Under the pieces are notes generated by a model. That model was not told the origin of the DNA. It searched no databases and saw only the letters and a program-made list of their open reading frames with translations. Made by a program: the position numbers and the translations under genes. Shown here in pieces: positions 5,749-7,106 of a stretch of DNA of 7,106 nt; the stretch's first letter is position 1, and each line of letters opens with the position of its first letter. This DNA comes from Melaminivora alkalimesophila. GTDB taxonomy: Bacteria; Pseudomonadota; Gammaproteobacteria; Burkholderiales; Burkholderiaceae_C. The stretch is from NCBI RefSeq assembly GCF_000282995.1, contig NZ_ALEE01000252.1, forward strand, positions 1 through 7,106, read 5' to 3'.

Positions 5749-7106
5749 ATGACCGCCAACCCACCCGCCGCCACCACCGCCAGCCATTGGCCCGTGGATG
5801 CGCTGCCCGCCGGCACGCGGCTTGGCGAGTTCGAGATCGTGGCGCTGCTGGGCGTCGGCGGCTTCGGCGTGGTCTACCAGGCCTTCGACCACTCGCTGCT
5901 GCGCTTCGTCGCCATCAAGGAGTACATGCCTGCGGCCCTGGCGGTGCGCTCGGGGGGGCAGTCGCTGCGCGTGCGCACGGCGGCTGACGAGTCCTCCTTC
6001 CGGGCAGGCTTGGAGTCTTTCGTGGGCGAGGCGCGGCTGCTGGCGCAGTTCGACCACCCCTCCCTGGTGCGCGTGTTCCGTTTCTGGCAGGAGCACCACA
6101 CGGCCTACATGGTCATGCCCCTGTACAGCGGCATGACGCTCGCGCAGGCGCGCACCCACATGCGCGCGCCGCCCTCCGAGGCCTGGATGCGCAAGCTGCT
6201 GTGGTCGGTGGCCAGCGGCCTGCGCGTGCTGCACGACAGTGGCACGCTGCACCGCGACATCTCGCCCGACAACATCTTCCTGCAGGACAGCGGCCCGCCG
6301 GTGCTGCTCGACCTGGGTGCGGCGCGCCACGCCATCGGCGACAGCGGGCGGCACCACACGGCCGTGCTGAAGGTCAACTACGCGCCCATCGAGCAGTACA
6401 GCGACGCCGCCAGCGACCTGCAGCAGGGGCCGTGGAGCGACCTCTACAGCCTCGGGGCGACGGTGCATGGCTGCCTGTGCAACGACGCGCCGCTGCCCGC
6501 CACGCTGCGCTCGATCCGCGACCGGATGGTGCCCTTCTCCCGCGTGGCGCGCACCGTGCACAAGCAGTTCGGCGTGGAGTATTCGCCGAACTTCGTGCGC
6601 ACGATCTCGCGCTGCCTGGCGCTGCACCCGCAAAAGCGGCCGCAATCCATCGAGGAATTCCTGCAGGCCCTGGAGATGACCAGCGCGCCTGCGGACCTGG
6701 AACATTTCGACTTCCGGGCGGAGCTGGGCAGCAACTGGGTCGAGCCGGCCGACAAGGACGCGCCCGGCGTGGCCGCCTCGGTGATCGACCTGTCGGCGCT
6801 GTCGCAGCCGCTGCACTCGGCCCCCGAGCCCGTGCGGCGGGCGATCGTCGTCGCGCCCGCCGGCCCGGACGGCGCAGAGCTGCCGGCCGCGGCCGAGGGC
6901 ATGGCCTTCGCCGAGACGGTGGTGCAGGACTGGAACGAGACCGCCTTCGCGCAGACGCGCGACGCCTCGCAGGCGGCCGAACGCCCGCCCGCGCGCAGCC
7001 AGCGCATGGACGCCGGGACGGCGCGCGCCGAGCGCCGTGCGCTCGCGGCCGGGGGGGTCGCGGGAGCTGCGATTCGCTCGGCGCGGGGTCCGGGGCGCTG
7101 GCTGGC
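5749..7106 (+). CDS. Ser/Thr protein kinase, Hanks type (3' end outside the window)
   Basis: The frame is open from ATG 5749 to the right edge (452 codons, no stop). The kinase domain spans about 28-310. Visible elements are the glycine loop GVGGFGVVY (35-43), ATP-binding Lys57 in VAIKEYMP, the alpha-C Glu94, and the catalytic loop LHRDISPDNIF (167-177) with Asp170 and Asn175. DLG (188-190) stands in place of DFG, YAPIEQY (211-217) takes the APE role, DLYSLGAT (231-238) matches subdomain IX, and HPQKRPQS (293-300) matches subdomain XI. All catalytic residues are present except that Ser172 replaces the usual catalytic-loop Lys (HRDLKPEN), a pattern I recall from other proteobacterial kinases. 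From 311 on, the sequence is a low-complexity Ala/Pro/Glu linker with Thr-rich AFAET (386-390) and AFAQT (399-403). A membrane helix may follow beyond the edge. There is no clear Shine-Dalgarno before 5749, so the exact start is less sure. Substrates are unknown. Confidence 0.88.
   Translation, partial: MTANPPAATTASHWPVDALPAGTRLGEFEIVALLGVGGFGVVYQAFDHSLLRFVAIKEYMPAALAVRSGGQSLRVRTAADESSFRAGLESFVGEARLLAQFDHPSLVRVFRFWQEHHTAYMVMPLYSGMTLAQARTHMRAPPSEAWMRKLLWSVASGLRVLHDSGTLHRDISPDNIFLQDSGPPVLLDLGAARHAIGDSGRHHTAVLKVNYAPIEQYSDAASDLQQGPWSDLYSLGATVHGCLCNDAPLPATLRSIRDRMVPFSRVARTVHKQFGVEYSPNFVRTISRCLALHPQKRPQSIEEFLQALEMTSAPADLEHFDFRAELGSNWVEPADKDAPGVAASVIDLSALSQPLHSAPEPVRRAIVVAPAGPDGAELPAAAEGMAFAETVVQDWNETAFAQTRDASQAAERPPARSQRMDAGTARAERRALAAGGVAGAAIRSARGPGRWL

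Noticed and set aside
4775..5752. 325-codon + strand open frame opposite rlmJ
   Set aside because: RlmJ on the - strand has every family motif; the opposing frame is a compositional shadow without recognisable features.

Overview
The window is GC-rich DNA (roughly 70% G+C by eye). Gene content and order (SAH riboswitch, ahcY, tlyA-type methyltransferase, metF) suggest a betaproteobacterium of the order Burkholderiales, most likely Comamonadaceae-like. That placement is inference from protein style and synteny, not from a search.

Layout on the + strand: (1) the 3' end of an MFS transporter gene (1-335), cut by the left edge; (2) a perfect TATAAT box overlapping its stop codon, followed at once by an S-adenosylhomocysteine (SAH) riboswitch aptamer (346-437) and a leader that can fold in two mutually exclusive ways; (3) ahcY, SAH hydrolase (525-1961); (4) after a 131-bp gap, a TlyA-family rRNA methyltransferase with a large acidic insertion (2093-3103); (5) metF, whose ATG overlaps the tlyA stop (3100-3957); (6) an RlpA-like lipoprotein (4021-4758). 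On the - strand, rlmJ (4769-5653) converges on rlpA with only 10 bp between the stops. A 95-bp divergent region with an inverted and direct repeat separates rlmJ from a Ser/Thr protein kinase (5749 to the right edge, incomplete).

Functionally, the centre of the window is an activated-methyl-cycle cluster. SAM-dependent methyltransferases produce SAH, AhcY removes it, and MetF supplies the methyl group for remaking methionine from the homocysteine released. The riboswitch senses SAH and should switch ahcY on when SAH accumulates. Whether tlyA and metF share that transcript is open. RlmJ is a second SAM-dependent 23S rRNA methyltransferase. RlpA (cell envelope) and the kinase (signalling) look like unrelated neighbours.

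Most genes are ordinary chromosomal housekeeping genes, and I see no mobile element, CRISPR array or tRNA. The most interesting signals are the riboswitch expression platform (terminator versus antiterminator folds readable from the sequence), the TlyA insertion, and the repeat-bearing rlmJ/kinase divergent region.
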